DNA of 64,000 nt from Mycolicibacterium porcinum (GTDB lineage: Bacteria; Actinomycetota; Actinomycetes; Mycobacteriales; Mycobacteriaceae). Under the pieces are notes generated by a model, which searched no databases, had not been told where the DNA came from, and worked only from the letters and a program-made list of their open reading frames with translations. The stretch lies in the NCBI GenBank assembly GCA_002086835.1, contig MVIG01000009.1:229799-293798 (forward strand), given 5' to 3'. A program made the translations under genes and the position numbers. Shown here in pieces: positions 62,443-64,000 of this stretch (the first letter of the stretch is position 1; the number at the start of each line of letters is the position of its first letter).

Positions 62443-63228
62443 GTGACTGGACGCAATGAGCCGCCAGAAGAGATGCCTCAAAGCCGGTTCGATCTCGCCG
62501 AAGCGTTCCGCGCCCGTCAGCAGCAGCTGGAAAGCGATCTGGGGTTCGGTCGCACCGTGCTCGCGCACCCCGGGACCTTAGGCGACGCAACAGAACTGGA
62601 TTGGCGCGGCATGCTGGCCGACTTTTTACCTCGCCGCTACGGCGTTGCGAAGGCGTTTGTCATCGACGTCAACGGTGCCATGAGCGACCAACTCGACATA
62701 GTCGTACATGACCGCCACTATTCGCCGCTACTATTCGAGGTCGGTGGCGCTCACTTCATTCCGGCCGAGAGTGTATACGCCGTCTTCGAAATCAAACAGA
62801 CTCTCAACAAGTCGCACGTTGAATACGCGGGCGACAAGATCGCCTCGGTTCGCCGCCTGCGGCGAACGTCTGTTGGGTTCGGCACCGCGACAGGCGTCGC
62901 GGTTGCGCAAGAACCTAAACGAATCCTTGGCGGTTTGCTGGTACTCGACAGCGACTGGAGTCCGCCGCTGGGAGTCCCCTTACGAGATGCTCTAAACGCA
63001 CGCAACTCAGATCAAGCCCTCGACTTTGGGTGTGCGTTACGTGCGGGAACATTCGAAGCGCCCGATCCCACCGTCGGCGGAGAACTCTGGGTCAGTAGCG
63101 ACCCCACCACGAGCCTCATCTTCTTCGCCCTCCGACTCTTGAGTCGGCTTCGAGAGATGGCCACCGTGCCAGCCATGGACTACGCTGCCTACATTGAATC
63201 GGCGCAGCTATCAGCAAAGCGGGATTGA
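62443..63228 (+). CDS. DUF6602 family protein, possible defence-associated nuclease
   Basis: 261 residues from a GTG at 62443; an ATG at 62473 is also possible. The core reads ADFLPRRYGVAKAFVIDVNG, then SDQLDIVVHD and SVYAVFEIKQTLNKS. The D-x-D and E-I-K arrangement is like the PD-(D/E)xK fold seen in DUF6602 proteins of phage-defence islands. The gene is divergent from the CBASS operon. A role in defence is inferred from that place. Confidence 0.7.
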   Translation: MTGRNEPPEEMPQSRFDLAEAFRARQQQLESDLGFGRTVLAHPGTLGDATELDWRGMLADFLPRRYGVAKAFVIDVNGAMSDQLDIVVHDRHYSPLLFEVGGAHFIPAESVYAVFEIKQTLNKSHVEYAGDKIASVRRLRRTSVGFGTATGVAVAQEPKRILGGLLVLDSDWSPPLGVPLRDALNARNSDQALDFGCALRAGTFEAPDPTVGGELWVSSDPTTSLIFFALRLLSRLREMATVPAMDYAAYIESAQLSAKRD

Positions 63229-63634
63229 CGGCCTGGGGGCTTCTAAGACTTGACCGCAGGTGACTCGTGCTCCGTGATCATTGGTCATACGGTCTGTCTC
63301 AATAACGACGAAGCAACTTGCGGTTGCCCCTTTGCTCTTGTCTGTCGGACCGTGGCATGTGCAGTCAGGCCGGCAGCGAATTGTAGGGGTGGGCTGGGCT
63401 GACTCCTCGAGCGCGGCGGATGGTGTGAGTTTTGTTCTTGGGCCATTTTTTCGTCAACACCTCGTCGGCTCCTTCGCCGATCCGGTTCCGCGCCCGGCCC
63501 CGGGCGAACTGCCACCGCGTCCGCGCTGTGCCATCAAAGATATAGTTAGCGCTGAGGGCAGATGGCCCAGCTGGTCGACAATAGTAGTTGACAGTATTTG
63601 CACCACCGTACCGTTTTACTTGTTGCCAGCTGGA

Positions 63635-63804
63635 TGAGAGAAACGCGAATGCCATCTCAGTGAGAACGATGGACAACCGCAGGTAGGCGAGTCGCGGATT
63701 GCCGCGCAGTTTGAGAAGCGACAGGCGCGCTGTTGGTTCTCAATCTGCGCCGCAACTTCTCATGTGAAATTGCACAACTATGCAATTTGCAGCGTGAGTG
63801 AGAA
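63635..63804. repeat. Cluster of TGAGAA motifs
   Basis: TGAGAA occurs at 63661, 63712 and 63799 on the plus strand and at 63737-63742 and 63757-63762 on the minus strand, with a near copy TGAGAGAA at 63635. This is far more than expected by chance in 170 bp. It could be a set of transposase or regulator binding sites. Confidence 0.4.
63767..63788. repeat. AT-rich inverted repeat
   Basis: AAATTGCA and TGCAATTT separated by 6 bp, inside the TGAGAA cluster. Operator-like size and symmetry. Confidence 0.4.
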
Positions 63805-64000
63805 AACGTAGGGCACCTAACGTATCGGCGGTTCAGCTAAGGCGATTGAATACTGCTATTTGCCAGCGGGTTTCAGCGACGTGCTAACCGGAAGCGGGAG
63901 ACTGGGGCCTCAAGTTGCGATATTGAGGTGGGCCCTTCGTAGTGGTCCAGTTGTTGTGGGACTCTGTTGCCCGAGTGTTCGGGCAGGAAGAATCGACGAC

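Larger units (their letters stand above)
63229..64000. other. Gene-free right part of the window
   Basis: 772 bases without a convincing gene. It holds a cluster of TGAGAA motifs (63635-63804) and an 8-bp inverted repeat (63767-63774 and 63781-63788). A TTGACA at 63588 may be a -35 element. It could contain the far end of the Tn7-like element, but no match to the tnsA side was found by eye. Confidence 0.4.

Noticed and set aside
1-64000. CRISPR arrays, tRNA or rRNA genes
   Set aside because: No regularly spaced direct repeats, no tRNA-like cloverleaf with a T-loop signature in intergenic DNA, and no rRNA-like stretch were seen on reading both strands.

Overview
The window looks like a chromosome segment from a mycobacterium (Mycolicibacterium type). 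It is GC-rich with frequent GTG starts and AGGAGG-type ribosome binding sites. Its families are those of mycobacterial lipid catabolism: P450s with small ferredoxins, a KshA-like Rieske oxygenase, Ltp/DUF35 pairs, paired acyl-CoA dehydrogenases and FadD-type ligases. It has two parts.

Part one, 1 to about 42.9 kb, is a dense catabolic cluster of about 40 genes in short divergent and overlapping operons. It encodes three cytochrome P450s, two small ferredoxins and two ferredoxin reductases (one fused to an Fe-S domain), a KshA-like Rieske oxygenase, a molybdopterin oxidoreductase, three AMP-forming acyl-CoA ligases (one lacking key residues), a CaiB-type CoA transferase, three acyl-CoA dehydrogenases, two enoyl-CoA hydratase-family proteins, three thiolase/Ltp proteins (two with DUF35 partners), five short-chain dehydrogenases, two aldehyde dehydrogenases, two kinase-like APH proteins and several SnoaL-fold proteins. 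The logic is oxygenation, CoA activation, beta-oxidation and retro-aldol cleavage of a polycyclic or branched alicyclic substrate (steroid, bile acid or terpenoid like). The substrate cannot be read from the sequence. A 16-bp palindrome, consensus GACCGWCRMGWCGGTC, occurs 15 times, essentially once before every transcription unit, including the divergent promoter of the single TetR regulator (35587-36270). This part therefore reads as one TetR regulon.

Part two, about 43 kb to the right edge, is a mobile genetic island. A Tn7-like transposition module (tnsA, a 48-residue ORF, tnsB, a decayed tnsC/tnsB chimera, tnsC) is followed by two different TniQ target-selection proteins and a small XRE regulator. 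ACTAGTAG motifs lie before tnsA, between tniQ1 and xre, and in the divergent region at 55 kb, which suggests a second, element-specific regulon. Next come small mobile-element genes of unknown function, an intact Xre/MbcA-type antitoxin followed by a wrecked RES toxin, and a complete type II CBASS anti-phage operon (CD-NTase, Cap2 E2-E1, Cap3 JAB protease, Cap4 endonuclease-SAVED). A divergent DUF6602 protein follows. The right end of the element is not resolved inside the window.

The strongest leads are the 15-site TetR regulon around an uncharacterised catabolic pathway, the Tn7-like element with two TniQ proteins and CBASS in its cargo position, the internal tnsB/tnsC duplication, and the coupled 48-residue ORF between tnsA and tnsB.
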